Source: Pseudotabrizicola formosa (GTDB lineage Bacteria > Pseudomonadota > Alphaproteobacteria > Rhodobacterales > Rhodobacteraceae). Taken from it: a DNA stretch of 64,000 nucleotides. Position numbers and translations under genes: made by a program. Location: assembly GCF_002900965.1 (NCBI RefSeq), contig NZ_PJOM01000001.1:496001-560000 (forward strand), written 5' to 3'. Numbering within the stretch: the stretch's first letter is position 1; each line of letters opens with the position of its first letter. The notes beneath the pieces were generated by a model that had not been told where the DNA came from, made no database searches, and saw only the letters and a program-made list of their open reading frames with translations. Shown here piece by piece: positions 42,783 to 51,050 of the stretch.

Positions 42783-43772
42783 CTATGCCTTTGGCCGCCG
42801 GAGCGATGCCGGGGGGTGGCCGAAGGCGCGGCGGAAGGCGCGTGACAGGGTGGCAGGGCTGGAAAAGCCGCAGCGCAGGGCGATTTCGGCCATGGGATGT
42901 GCAGTATCGGTCAGCATCCTGCGGGCGGCGGCAAGACGCAAGGACAGCGCATGCGCGCCCGGCGTGGTGCCAAGGCTGCTGCGGAACAGGCTTTCCAACC
43001 GGCGGGGCGACAGGCCGACATCTGCGGCGAGGCGGGCCATCGGTTCGGGCGCGTCAAGGCTTGCCTCCATCCGGGCCAGAACGCGGGCGACGCGCGGATC
43101 AAGGCTTGGATCGGCGGTCAGCGGGCCCGGGGCAGGGGCGATCTGGGCGGTGTGGCCGGGGCGGGGCGATTGCAGAAAGCTCTGCGCCACCTGCCGCGCG
43201 AGTCCTGCCCCGTGGCGGGCACGGATCAGGTGCAGCATCAGGTCATAGGCTGGGGCGGCGCCGCCTGCGGTCAGGCGGTTGCGGTCGATCACATAGCGGT
43301 CGGGGCAGACCTCGACCTGCGGATGCGCATGCGCCAGATCTTCCAGATCTTCCCAATGCACGGTGGCGCGGTGGCCATCGAGCAGGCCGGCGCGGGCCAG
43401 CACCCAAGGGGCGGCATCCACCCCGCCGATGGTGGCAAAACCATGTGCCATCCGGCGCAGATCGCGGATCAGGGGCCGGGTGGCCACCTCGGCCAGCCGG
43501 TAGCCTGCAATTACCATCAGCAGCGCCGCCCCCTTCGCCGCTGCCAGCGGGCCGGAGGCGGGCAGTTCGATTCCGCAGGTCAGGGGGGCGGGCTTTCCAT
43601 CCGGGGTGACGATGCGAAAGCGAAAGGCGTCGCGCCCCAGATGGCGGTTGGCGTTGCGCAGCGGGTCGAGCACGCTTGCCACTTCGAGGATTGAGCAATG
43701 CGGCAGGACCAGAACCGCCAGATCCAGCGGCTGATCGGTTGCTGAAAAGAGGGCATTTTCCGTCATCCCCAT
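42783..43772 (-). CDS. GATase1-like AraC-family regulator, CdhR-like (carnitine catabolism)
   Basis: 329-residue regulator with an N-terminal DJ-1/PfpI-like domain (DLAVLVLPHCSILEVASVLD, LLMVIAGYRLAEVATR) and a C-terminal double helix-turn-helix of the AraC type (VGLSPRRLESLFRSSLG and IALRCGFSSPATLSRAFRRA). This is the architecture of GlxA/CdhR/GbdR, activators that sense carnitine- or betaine-related amines. It is divergent, 63 bp apart, from the BKACE gene that starts the carnitine cluster, so local control is likely. Starts at 43772 or 43766 are both possible; neither has a clear Shine-Dalgarno. Confidence 0.87.
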   Translation of the reverse strand: MGMTENALFSATDQPLDLAVLVLPHCSILEVASVLDPLRNANRHLGRDAFRFRIVTPDGKPAPLTCGIELPASGPLAAAKGAALLMVIAGYRLAEVATRPLIRDLRRMAHGFATIGGVDAAPWVLARAGLLDGHRATVHWEDLEDLAHAHPQVEVCPDRYVIDRNRLTAGGAAPAYDLMLHLIRARHGAGLARQVAQSFLQSPRPGHTAQIAPAPGPLTADPSLDPRVARVLARMEASLDAPEPMARLAADVGLSPRRLESLFRSSLGTTPGAHALSLRLAAARRMLTDTAHPMAEIALRCGFSSPATLSRAFRRAFGHPPASLRRPKA

Positions 43773-43835
43773 TTCGTAAAATGCAAAGCGTGGGCTGGCA
43801 AGCGCGTTAAGCTGGCCCCAACAAAGGGGGATGCC

Positions 43836-44744
43836 ATGCCACTGACCATGAACCGCGAGGTTTTCATCACCTGTGCCGTGACCGGATCGGGCGGCACGCA
43901 GGATCGCAGCCCGCATGTACCGCGCAGCCCCAAGCAGATTGCGGACTCGGCCATCGACGCCGCCAAGGCAGGCGCGGCCGTGGTGCATTGCCATGTGCGC
44001 GACCCCGAAACCGGCAAGCCCTCGCGCGCGCTGGCGCTGTACCGCGAGGTGACCGAGCGCATCCGCGACGCGGGCGAGGATGTGGTCTTGAACCTGACCG
44101 CCGGTATGGGCGGCGACATCTATTTCGAGGGCACCGAGGATATGGGCCGGATCGGGCCAAGGTCTGACATGGCAGGCGCGGCGGAACGCGTGGCGCATGT
44201 GGTCGAGTGTCGCCCCGAGATCTGCACGCTTGACTGCGGCACGATGAATTTCAACGAGGCCGATTATGTGATGGTCAACACGCCGGGCATGCTGCGCGAT
44301 ATGGCGCGTCGCATGACGGCGGCGGGGGTGCGGATCGAGATCGAGGCCTTTGACACCGGGCATCTGTGGCTGGCCAAGGAGCTGGTGCGCGAAGGGGTGA
44401 TCCCCGATCCGGTGCTGGTGCAGCTGTGCATGGGCGTGCCATGGGGCGCGCCGGATGACCTGAACACATTCATGGCGATGGTCAACAATGTGCCAAGCGG
44501 CTGGCACTGGTCGGCCTTTGCGCTGGGGCGGCACCAGATGGCCTATGTTGCGGCCTCCGTGCTGGGCGGCGGCAATGTGCGGGTGGGGCTGGAGGACAAC
44601 CTTTGGCTCGACAAAGGCGTGCTTGCGACCAATGCTCAGCTGGTCGAGCGCGCGGCCACGATCATCGAGAACATGGGCGCGCGGGTGATCACCCCCGCCG
44701 AGGTGCGGGCGCGGCTGAAACTGGAGAAAAGGGCCCCGCTATGA
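43836..44744 (+). CDS. BKACE-family enzyme, probable 3-dehydrocarnitine cleavage (DhcA)
   Basis: 302-residue 3-keto acid cleavage enzyme (DUF849 family) with a TIM barrel and zinc. Motifs: FITCAVTGSGG, GAAVVHCHVRDPETGKPSRA (metal His pair), LTAGMGG, LDCGTMNF and VGLEDNLWLDKG. BKACE enzymes transfer acetyl-CoA across a beta-keto acid. Next to carnitine dehydrogenase and a CdhR-type regulator, the likely reaction is dehydrocarnitine plus acetyl-CoA to betainyl-CoA plus acetoacetate. The specificity is inferred from context. Its stop overlaps the lipocalin ATG. Confidence 0.88.
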   Translation: MPLTMNREVFITCAVTGSGGTQDRSPHVPRSPKQIADSAIDAAKAGAAVVHCHVRDPETGKPSRALALYREVTERIRDAGEDVVLNLTAGMGGDIYFEGTEDMGRIGPRSDMAGAAERVAHVVECRPEICTLDCGTMNFNEADYVMVNTPGMLRDMARRMTAAGVRIEIEAFDTGHLWLAKELVREGVIPDPVLVQLCMGVPWGAPDDLNTFMAMVNNVPSGWHWSAFALGRHQMAYVAASVLGGGNVRVGLEDNLWLDKGVLATNAQLVERAATIIENMGARVITPAEVRARLKLEKRAPL

Positions 44745-45253
44745 AACGACTTCTTTTGCTGTCTGCACTGGCTTTGGCGGGGTGCGATGTCCACACGCCA
44801 TCGCCCCGCTATGCCTTTGCGCCGATGTATCTGCTGGATATCGCGCCGGAGCGGTTGCTGGGCACCTGGTATGAGGTGGCCAGTTTCCCGGCCCCGTTTC
44901 AGGACGGCTGCAGCCATACCACCGCGACCTATGGCGCCATCGAGGGTGGGTTGAGCGTGGTCAACCAGTGCCGCAGAGGTGGCCAGACGGTGCAGATCAC
45001 CGGAACGGCGGTCCCGGTTGGCCCGGGGCAGTTCAAGGTGAAGCTGGGCGGCGTGCCCTTTGCCGGGGATTACTGGGTGATTGGGCAAAGCCGGGATGGG
45101 CGCACGCTGCTGGTTGGCACGCCGACACGGCTGGCGGGCTGGATGCTGCACCGTGATGCCCATGTGACCGAGGCCGAACGGCGCTGGGCGGCCGGTGTGT
45201 TCCGCAAGAACGGCTATGATGAGGCGGCACTGCAGCGGACGGACCAGCGCTGA
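44741..45253 (+). CDS. Lipocalin-family lipoprotein (Blc-like)
   Basis: 170-residue lipoprotein. The signal MKRLLLLSALALAGC ends in a lipobox (LAGC). The lipocalin motif GTWYEVASFPAPFQDGC is at about 42-58 and the second barrel part DYWVIGQSRDGRTLLVGTPT near 115. Bacterial lipocalins bind lipids or small hydrophobic molecules at the outer membrane. It starts within the BKACE stop (ATGA), so it belongs to the carnitine operon, an unexpected member for such a pathway. Confidence 0.88.
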   Translation: MKRLLLLSALALAGCDVHTPSPRYAFAPMYLLDIAPERLLGTWYEVASFPAPFQDGCSHTTATYGAIEGGLSVVNQCRRGGQTVQITGTAVPVGPGQFKVKLGGVPFAGDYWVIGQSRDGRTLLVGTPTRLAGWMLHRDAHVTEAERRWAAGVFRKNGYDEAALQRTDQR

Positions 45254-45311
45254 CGGTGGCCCCTTCCCTTTCCGGGGCGGGGGCTTTGACAGACAGAATT
45301 TGGGGTGAGGC

Positions 45312-46769
45312 ATGGCGCGCAAGGCGGCAATCATTGGCGGCGGGGTGATCGGTGGCGGCTGGGCGGCGCGGTTCCTGCTCAACGGCTGGGACGTGGCGGT
45401 GTTCGACCCCGACCCCGAGGCCCCGCGCAAGGTGGGCGAGGTGCTGGCCAATGCCCGCGCCGCGCTGCCCGCGCTGTCGGACGGGCCGATGCCTGCCGAG
45501 GGGCGGCTGGTCTTTGCCGGCACGGTCACCGAGGCGGTGGAAGGGGCAGAGTATATTCAGGAGTCGGTCAGCGAACGGCTGGACCTGAAGCACCGGGTGT
45601 TTGCGCAGATCCAGCAGGTGGCAAGCACGACGCCGATCGGCAGTTCCACCTCTGGCTTCAAGCCATCGGAATTGCAGCAGAATGCCGCCAATCCGGCGGT
45701 GATCTTTGTCGCGCATCCGTTCAACCCGGTCTACCTGTTGCCACTGGCCGAGGTGGTGCCGTCGGCCGTGTCTGATCCTGCGGTGATCGAGCGGGTGAAG
45801 GAGACCCTGCGCGAGATCGGCATGTTTCCGTTGCATGTCCGCAAGGAGATCGACGCCCATATCGCCGACCGTTTCCTGGAGGCGGTCTGGCGCGAGGCGC
45901 TGTGGCTGGTCAAGGACGGGGTGGCGACGACCGAAGAGATCGACGAGGCGATCCGCATGGGCTTTGGCCTGCGCTGGGGCCAGATGGGGCTGTTCGAAAC
46001 CTACCGGGTGGCGGGCGGCGAGGCCGGGATGAAGCATTTCATGGCGCAGTTCGGGCCCTGCCTGCAATGGCCCTGGACCCGGCTGACCGATGTGCCGGAG
46101 TTCACGGAGGAACTGGTCGATCTGATCGCAGGCCAGTCGGATGCGCAATCGGGGGCCTATACGATCCGCGAACTGGAACGCATCCGCGACCAGAACCTGA
46201 CCGGCTTCCTGCGGGTGCTGAAAGAGCGCAACTGGGGCGCGGGCAAGGTGCTGCTGGACCATGACGCGCGGCGCCGTGCGGCTACCCCGGTGCCAGTGGC
46301 GGGCGATGGCCCGATGGAGACGGCTCGGATGACGGTGCTGCCGGGCTGGATCGACTATAACGGCCACATGACCGAAAGCCGCTACCTGTTCGCGGCCTCC
46401 GAAACCTCGGACGCTTTCCTGCGCCACATCGGTGCCGATATCGCCTATGTCGGAACGGGCTTCAGCTATTACACCGCCGAGACGCATATCATGCATCTGG
46501 GCGAGGCCAAACTGGGCGATGCGCTGACCGGCACGGTGCAGGTGCTGGCGGCGGATGAAAAGCGGCTGCATCTCTTCATCCGCATCCTGAAGGACGGCGC
46601 GCCTGTGGCAACGCTGGAACAGATGCTGCTGCATGTCGACATGGCGCGCGGCAAGACCTGCGCCGCGCCGCGGGCCATCCTCGACCGCCTGCTGCCGCTT
46701 GCACAGGCCCATGCCGCGCTGCCCCGCCCAGAGGCGGCAGGCCGCCATGTCGGACAAAGGACCGCGTGA
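45312..46769 (+). CDS. L-carnitine dehydrogenase fused to a betainyl-CoA thioesterase-like domain
   Basis: 485-residue fusion. Residues 1-315 are a 3-hydroxyacyl-CoA-dehydrogenase-type NAD enzyme: KAAIIGGGVIGGGWAARFLL (NAD site), QESVSERLDLK, SSTSGFKPSELQ and VAHPFNPVYLLPLAEV with the catalytic His, matching carnitine 3-dehydrogenase. Residues about 335-475 are a hot-dog 4HBT-type thioesterase (MTVLPGWIDYNGHMTESRYL, TAETHIMHLGEAKLGD). In this pathway the thioesterase would release betaine from betainyl-CoA made by the neighbouring BKACE, so two of the three steps sit on one chain. The stop overlaps the start of the acyl-CoA dehydrogenase. Confidence 0.92.
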   Translation: MARKAAIIGGGVIGGGWAARFLLNGWDVAVFDPDPEAPRKVGEVLANARAALPALSDGPMPAEGRLVFAGTVTEAVEGAEYIQESVSERLDLKHRVFAQIQQVASTTPIGSSTSGFKPSELQQNAANPAVIFVAHPFNPVYLLPLAEVVPSAVSDPAVIERVKETLREIGMFPLHVRKEIDAHIADRFLEAVWREALWLVKDGVATTEEIDEAIRMGFGLRWGQMGLFETYRVAGGEAGMKHFMAQFGPCLQWPWTRLTDVPEFTEELVDLIAGQSDAQSGAYTIRELERIRDQNLTGFLRVLKERNWGAGKVLLDHDARRRAATPVPVAGDGPMETARMTVLPGWIDYNGHMTESRYLFAASETSDAFLRHIGADIAYVGTGFSYYTAETHIMHLGEAKLGDALTGTVQVLAADEKRLHLFIRILKDGAPVATLEQMLLHVDMARGKTCAAPRAILDRLLPLAQAHAALPRPEAAGRHVGQRTA

Positions 46770-47932
46770 TGCAGTTTGGCCTGAGCGACGAACAGCGCAT
46801 GATCATCGACACCACCCGCGCCTTTGTGGAGGTCGAGCTGTACCCGCATGAGCTGGCGGTGGAACGCAGCGGCCACCTGCCGCTGGATCTGATCCGGGAC
46901 ATTCAGCAAAAGGCCATCGCCGCCGGGCTCTATGCGGCCAATATGCCGGCAGAGGTGGGGGGCGCGGGCCTCGATACCCTGTCCTGGCTGCTCTATGAGC
47001 GGGAGCTGGGCCGGGCAAATTATGCGCTGCACTGGACCTGCGTGGCGCGCCCCTCCAACATCCTGCTGGCCGGAACGCCCGAACAGCGCGACCGCTACCT
47101 GATGCCCTGCATCCGGGGCGAAACCTGGGATTGCCTTGCGATGACCGAGCCCGGGGCGGGATCGGACCTGCGCGGCATGAAGGCCAGCGCCCGGCAGGAC
47201 GGCGGCGACTGGGTGCTCAACGGCACCAAGCATTTCATCAGCCATGCCGATCTGGCAGGCTTCACCATCGCCTTCATGGCGACGGGCGAGGAGGACACCC
47301 CACGCGGGCCGAAAAAGAAGATCACCGCCTTCTTTGTCGACAAGGGGACCAAAGGCTTTACCGTGCGCGACGGCTATCGCAACGTGTCGCACCGCGGCTA
47401 TACCAACGCGGTGCTGGAGTTCGACGATTGCCGCGTGCCCGCCGCGAACGTGCTGGGCGAGCCGCACAAGGGCTTCGAGGTCGCCAATACCTGGCTTGGC
47501 GCCACCCGTCTGCAAGTGGCCGCGACCTGCCTCGGCCGTGCCGATCGTGCCTTGCAACTGGCGATCTCCTACGCCGCCGAACGCCGCCAGTTCGGTCAGT
47601 CCATCGGCAAGTTCCAAGGCGTCAGCTTCAAGCTTGCCGATATGGCGATGGAGTTGAAAGCGGCGGAACTGCTCACCTGGGAAGCGGCCTGGAAATTCGA
47701 TCAGGGCACAGTGAGCGAAGCCGATATGAGCATGGCAAAACTGAAAGCCAGCGAGGTGCTGGCGATGATCGCCGATGAGGCGATCCAGATCCACGGCGGC
47801 ATGGGGTTGATGGACGAGCTGCCGCTTGAACGCATCTGGCGCGACGCGCGGGTAGAGCGGATCTGGGAAGGCACATCTGAGATCCAGCGGCATATCATCA
47901 GCCGTGAGCTTTTGCGCGCGCAGGGCGGGTGA
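46769..47932 (+). CDS. Acyl-CoA dehydrogenase, probable gamma-butyrobetainyl-CoA dehydrogenase (CaiA-like)
   Basis: 387-residue FAD enzyme of the acyl-CoA dehydrogenase family. Motifs: FGLSDEQRMIIDTTRAFVE, LAMTEPGAGSDLRGMKASA, KHFISHADLA, ERRQFGQSIGKFQGV, IQIHGGMGLMDELPLERIWRD and GTSEIQRHIISRELLR. In context it would oxidise gamma-butyrobetainyl-CoA to crotonobetainyl-CoA; the general family call is firm, the substrate inferred. The start is ATG at 46769, sharing bases with the cdhA stop (TGATG). Confidence 0.9.
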   Translation: MQFGLSDEQRMIIDTTRAFVEVELYPHELAVERSGHLPLDLIRDIQQKAIAAGLYAANMPAEVGGAGLDTLSWLLYERELGRANYALHWTCVARPSNILLAGTPEQRDRYLMPCIRGETWDCLAMTEPGAGSDLRGMKASARQDGGDWVLNGTKHFISHADLAGFTIAFMATGEEDTPRGPKKKITAFFVDKGTKGFTVRDGYRNVSHRGYTNAVLEFDDCRVPAANVLGEPHKGFEVANTWLGATRLQVAATCLGRADRALQLAISYAAERRQFGQSIGKFQGVSFKLADMAMELKAAELLTWEAAWKFDQGTVSEADMSMAKLKASEVLAMIADEAIQIHGGMGLMDELPLERIWRDARVERIWEGTSEIQRHIISRELLRAQGG

Positions 47933-47961
47933 CTGCGCCCGAACCGGCGCGGCTTTGGCCG

Positions 47962-48009
47962 CCCCCCGGGGCTCTGCCCCGGACCCCGGGATATTTGAGA
48001 ACAGGTAAT
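47962..48009 (+). repeat. Dispersed hairpin repeat, copy C (intergenic)
   Basis: CCCCGGGGCTCTGCCCCGG, then ACCCCGGGATATTTGAGAAC, then AGGTAAT. It lies 29 bases after the acyl-CoA dehydrogenase stop and forms an inverted pair with copy D, 132 bases away. The first half is a hairpin around CTCT. Confidence 0.9.
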
Positions 48010-48141
48010 GCAATGAATCAGTCTTGCGACAATCTTTCCTTAATCTTTCACTATCAGAATGAAAGCGCGGTACAGGCGGGGACGCCGATGACCGTAACAG
48101 GTAATGGCACCTCGCTTCCTTCGTGGAAGCGGGGTGTTCTT

Positions 48142-48187
48142 ATTATCTGTTCAAAAATATCCCGGGGTCCGGGGCAGAGCCCCGGGG
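48142..48187 (-). repeat. Dispersed hairpin repeat, copy D (intergenic, inverted)
   Basis: Nearly identical to copy C over about 45 bases, on the opposite strand (TTTGAACAGATAAT instead of GAGAACAGGTAAT at the 3' part). It ends 25 bases before the CoA ligase ATG. C and D could pair into one long hairpin. Confidence 0.9.
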
Positions 48188-48212
48188 TTTGCCACAGAGT
48201 GCGAGGCCGCAG

Positions 48213-50201
48213 ATGACGCGGCTTTCCCGCCTTCTGCGGCCGCGCTCGATTGCTGTTCTGGGATCGGTTTGGGCGGAGAATGTCATCGCGCAATGTCGCA
48301 AGATGGGGTTTGCCGGGGCGGTCTGGCCGGTGCATCCGACGCGCGACAGCCTTGGTGGGTTGCCGGCCTTCCGGTCCGTGGCAGATTTGCCGGAGGTGCC
48401 GGATGCCACGTTTATCGGCGTGAACCGCCATGCCACGCTGGATGTGGTGCGCGAACTGGCCGCCCTGGGGGCGGGCGGGGCGATCTGTTTTGCCTCCGGT
48501 TGGGAGGAGGCGGGGGAATCGGGGTTGCAGGCGCAGCTTGTTGCTGCGGCGGGAGAGATGCCGGTTCTGGGGCCGAATTGCTACGGGCTGATCAATTATC
48601 TCGACGGGGCGCTGTTGTGGCCCGATCAGCATGGCGGGCGGCGGGTGGAGCGGGGGGTGGCGCTGCTGTCGCAATCATCCAATATCGTGATCAACCTGAC
48701 CATGCAGGCGCGCGGGTTGCCGGTGGCCTATGTTGCCTGCGTCGGCAATGCGGCGCAGGTGGGCCTTGCGGAACTGGCAGCGGCGCTGGTGGCGGATGAC
48801 CGGGTGACGGCGCTGGGCATGTATGTCGAAGGGGTCGACGATGCCCCTGCTTTGGCACGGCTTTCGGCTGAGGCCGCCCGGTTGGGCAAGGGGATTGTCT
48901 GCCTCAAATCCGGCAAGACCGAGTTGAGCCGGGTGGCGGCGGCGTCGCATACGGCCTCGCTCGCCGGAGAGGCGGCGGTGTCCTCGGCCTTTCTGCGCAA
49001 GGCGGGGATTGCCGAGGTGGCGACCTTGCCGGAATTGCTGGAGACCTTGAAGATCTTTCACGTTCATGGCCGGGGCTTGGGTCCGCGTCTGTGCTCGCTG
49101 TCCTGTTCGGGCGGCGAGGCGGGGTTGGTGGCGGATCTGGGGGCGGCTGCGGGCGTGGCGTTTGCGGCCCCGCCCGAGGCGCAGCGGGCGCGGCTGGGCG
49201 AGATCCTGGGCCCGATCGTGACCATCGCCAATCCGCTGGATTACCATACCTTCATCTGGGGCGACGGGCCGCGCACCACCGATGTCTTTACCACCATGCT
49301 GTCGGGCTATGACGCCGGGGTGTTCATCATCGACCCGCCACGTCCGGACCGCTGTGATCCGTCCTCCTTTGAGCCCGCCCTAGAGGCGATTGTGGCGGCG
49401 GCGCAGGCGACCGGCAAACCTGCCTTTCCGGTGGCCTCCCTGCCGGAAAATTTCGACGAGGCCCTGGCGGACCGGCTGATGGCGCGGGGTGTGGCGCCAT
49501 TGATGGGGCTGGAGGCGGCGCTGGGGGCGATCCGGGCGGCACAGGGCGTGTGGGGGACAGAGCCTGATGTGCCATGGACCGCACGGGGGGCGCGGGATGT
49601 TGCGCTGTTGGATGAGGCCGCGGCGAAGGCCGTGTTACGGACGGCGGGGGTGGCGGTGCCTGTGGGGGTCAGTGCCCCGACTTTGGCGGGGGTGAGCGTG
49701 GGCGCGGCGGGGCTCCGGCCGCCGCTGGTGCTCAAGGGGCTGGGGTTTGCGCACAAGACCGAGGCCGGGGCGGTACGGTTGGGGCTGGCCTCGCTTGACG
49801 GGCAGGCAGAGATGCCGGGGGCGACAGGCTATCTGGTCGAGGAGATGGCGGTGGGCGCGGTGGCCGAGATGCTGGTGGGGCTGCGGCGCGACCCGGTCTA
49901 TGGCGTGGCCTTGACGCTGGGCATGGGCGGGGTGACGGCGGAGCTGTTGGCCGATACGGTGACGCTGGTGCTGCCTGCCAGCCGGGATGAGGTGCTGTCG
50001 GCCATGCGGCGGTTGCGGCTTTGGCCACTGCTCGACGGGTATCGCGGGCGGGTGCCCGCCGATGTGGGCGCGCTGGCCGATCTGGTCGGGCGGCTGTGCG
50101 ATCTGATGGCGGATGACACATTTGAAGAGATCGAGCTGAACCCGGTGCTGGTGTTTGCGCAAGGGGTGGTGGCGGTCGATGCGTTGATACGGAAAGGATA
50201 G
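48213..50201 (+). CDS. Acetate-CoA-ligase-family protein (ADP-forming), probable gamma-butyrobetainyl/carnitinyl-CoA synthetase
   Basis: 662-residue single-chain acyl-CoA synthetase of the ADP-forming (ACD) superfamily. The order is CoA-binding domain (RPRSIAVLGSVWAENVIAQC), ligase-CoA domains (LGPNCYGLINYLDGALLW; VALLSQSSNIVINL), the phospho-His motif ASHTASLAGE near 250, and a C-terminal ATP-grasp region (EAAAKAVLRTAGVAVPVGV; FEEIELNPVLV). In this cluster it would activate gamma-butyrobetaine or carnitine. The start at 48213 was chosen from homology; the frame extends back into repeat copy D. It overlaps nothing and is 3 bases from the hydratase. Confidence 0.88.
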   Translation: MTRLSRLLRPRSIAVLGSVWAENVIAQCRKMGFAGAVWPVHPTRDSLGGLPAFRSVADLPEVPDATFIGVNRHATLDVVRELAALGAGGAICFASGWEEAGESGLQAQLVAAAGEMPVLGPNCYGLINYLDGALLWPDQHGGRRVERGVALLSQSSNIVINLTMQARGLPVAYVACVGNAAQVGLAELAAALVADDRVTALGMYVEGVDDAPALARLSAEAARLGKGIVCLKSGKTELSRVAAASHTASLAGEAAVSSAFLRKAGIAEVATLPELLETLKIFHVHGRGLGPRLCSLSCSGGEAGLVADLGAAAGVAFAAPPEAQRARLGEILGPIVTIANPLDYHTFIWGDGPRTTDVFTTMLSGYDAGVFIIDPPRPDRCDPSSFEPALEAIVAAAQATGKPAFPVASLPENFDEALADRLMARGVAPLMGLEAALGAIRAAQGVWGTEPDVPWTARGARDVALLDEAAAKAVLRTAGVAVPVGVSAPTLAGVSVGAAGLRPPLVLKGLGFAHKTEAGAVRLGLASLDGQAEMPGATGYLVEEMAVGAVAEMLVGLRRDPVYGVALTLGMGGVTAELLADTVTLVLPASRDEVLSAMRRLRLWPLLDGYRGRVPADVGALADLVGRLCDLMADDTFEEIELNPVLVFAQGVVAVDALIRKG

Positions 50202-50204
50202 GCG

Positions 50205-50999
50205 ATGGAGATGCTGGACGAGGGTCCGATCCGGACACGGGTGGAGGGCGCGGTGCTGGAGGTGACGCTGGACAGGCCGAAGGCGAATGCCATCGACCTT
50301 GTGACCAGCCGGATCATGGGGCAGGTGTTCCGTGCCTTTCGGGATGAGGATGCCTTGCGCGTGGCGATCCTGCGGGCCGAGGGCGAGAAGTTCTTTTGCC
50401 CTGGGTGGGATCTGAAAGCGGCGGCGGGTGGCGATGCGGTGGATGGTGATTACGGCGTGGGGGGCTTTGGCGGCTTGCAGGAATTGCCGAACCTCAACAA
50501 GCCGGTAATCGCGGCGGTCAACGGCATCTGCTGTGGCGGCGGGCTGGAACTGGCGCTGTCTTGTGATCTGATCCTGTGTGCGGAGCATGCGACCTTTGCC
50601 CTGCCCGAGATCCGGTCGGGCACGGTGGCGGATGCGGCCAGCATCAAGCTGCCCAAGCGTATCCCCTATCATGTGGCGATGGACCTGTTGCTGACCGGGC
50701 GCTGGTTTGATGCCGAGGAGGCGCTGCGCTGGGGGATCGTGAAGGAAATCTGCCCGGCGGAGGTGTTGCTGGCCAAGGCCTGGGATCTGGCGCGGCTGCT
50801 GGAATCCGGGCCGCCGCTGGTTTATGCGGCGATCAAGGAAGTGGTGCGCGAGGCCGAAGCCATGCGCTTTCAGGATGCGCTGAACCGGGTGACCAAGCGG
50901 CAGATGCCGACGGTGGACCGGCTCTATTCATCGCAGGATCAGCTGGAGGGGGCGCGGGCCTTTGCCGAAAAGCGCGATCCGGTCTGGACGGGGCGGTGA
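50205..50999 (+). CDS. caiD: Enoyl-CoA hydratase, carnitinyl-CoA dehydratase CaiD-like
   Basis: 264-residue crotonase. It aligns by eye with E. coli CaiD through LDRPKANAID, RVAILRAEGEKFFCPGWDLK, GGFGGLQELPNLNKPVIAAV, GGGLELALSCDLI and the C-terminal AFAEKRDPVWTGR. CaiD hydrates crotonobetainyl-CoA to carnitinyl-CoA. Oxyanion-hole and active-site loops (WDLKAAA, GICCGGGLE) are present. It is 3 bases downstream of the CoA ligase stop. Confidence 0.92.
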   Translation: MEMLDEGPIRTRVEGAVLEVTLDRPKANAIDLVTSRIMGQVFRAFRDEDALRVAILRAEGEKFFCPGWDLKAAAGGDAVDGDYGVGGFGGLQELPNLNKPVIAAVNGICCGGGLELALSCDLILCAEHATFALPEIRSGTVADAASIKLPKRIPYHVAMDLLLTGRWFDAEEALRWGIVKEICPAEVLLAKAWDLARLLESGPPLVYAAIKEVVREAEAMRFQDALNRVTKRQMPTVDRLYSSQDQLEGARAFAEKRDPVWTGR

Positions 51000-51050
51000 G
51001 GGTTTTTGGCCTCAAAGATGAATATTGGAGCCAAGAGGAAAGGGCAGGCC

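Noticed and set aside
47929-48216. 95-codon open frame over the C/D repeat pair
   Set aside because: It is composed of repeat DNA and spacer, has no homology or Shine-Dalgarno, and overlaps the CoA ligase start.
51005-51040. Another copy of the dispersed repeat between caiD and the OsmC gene
   Set aside because: CTCAAAGATGAATATTGGAG shares the ATATT core and the position ahead of a gene, but lacks the GC hairpin and the AACAGGTAAT end, so it is not safely the same family.
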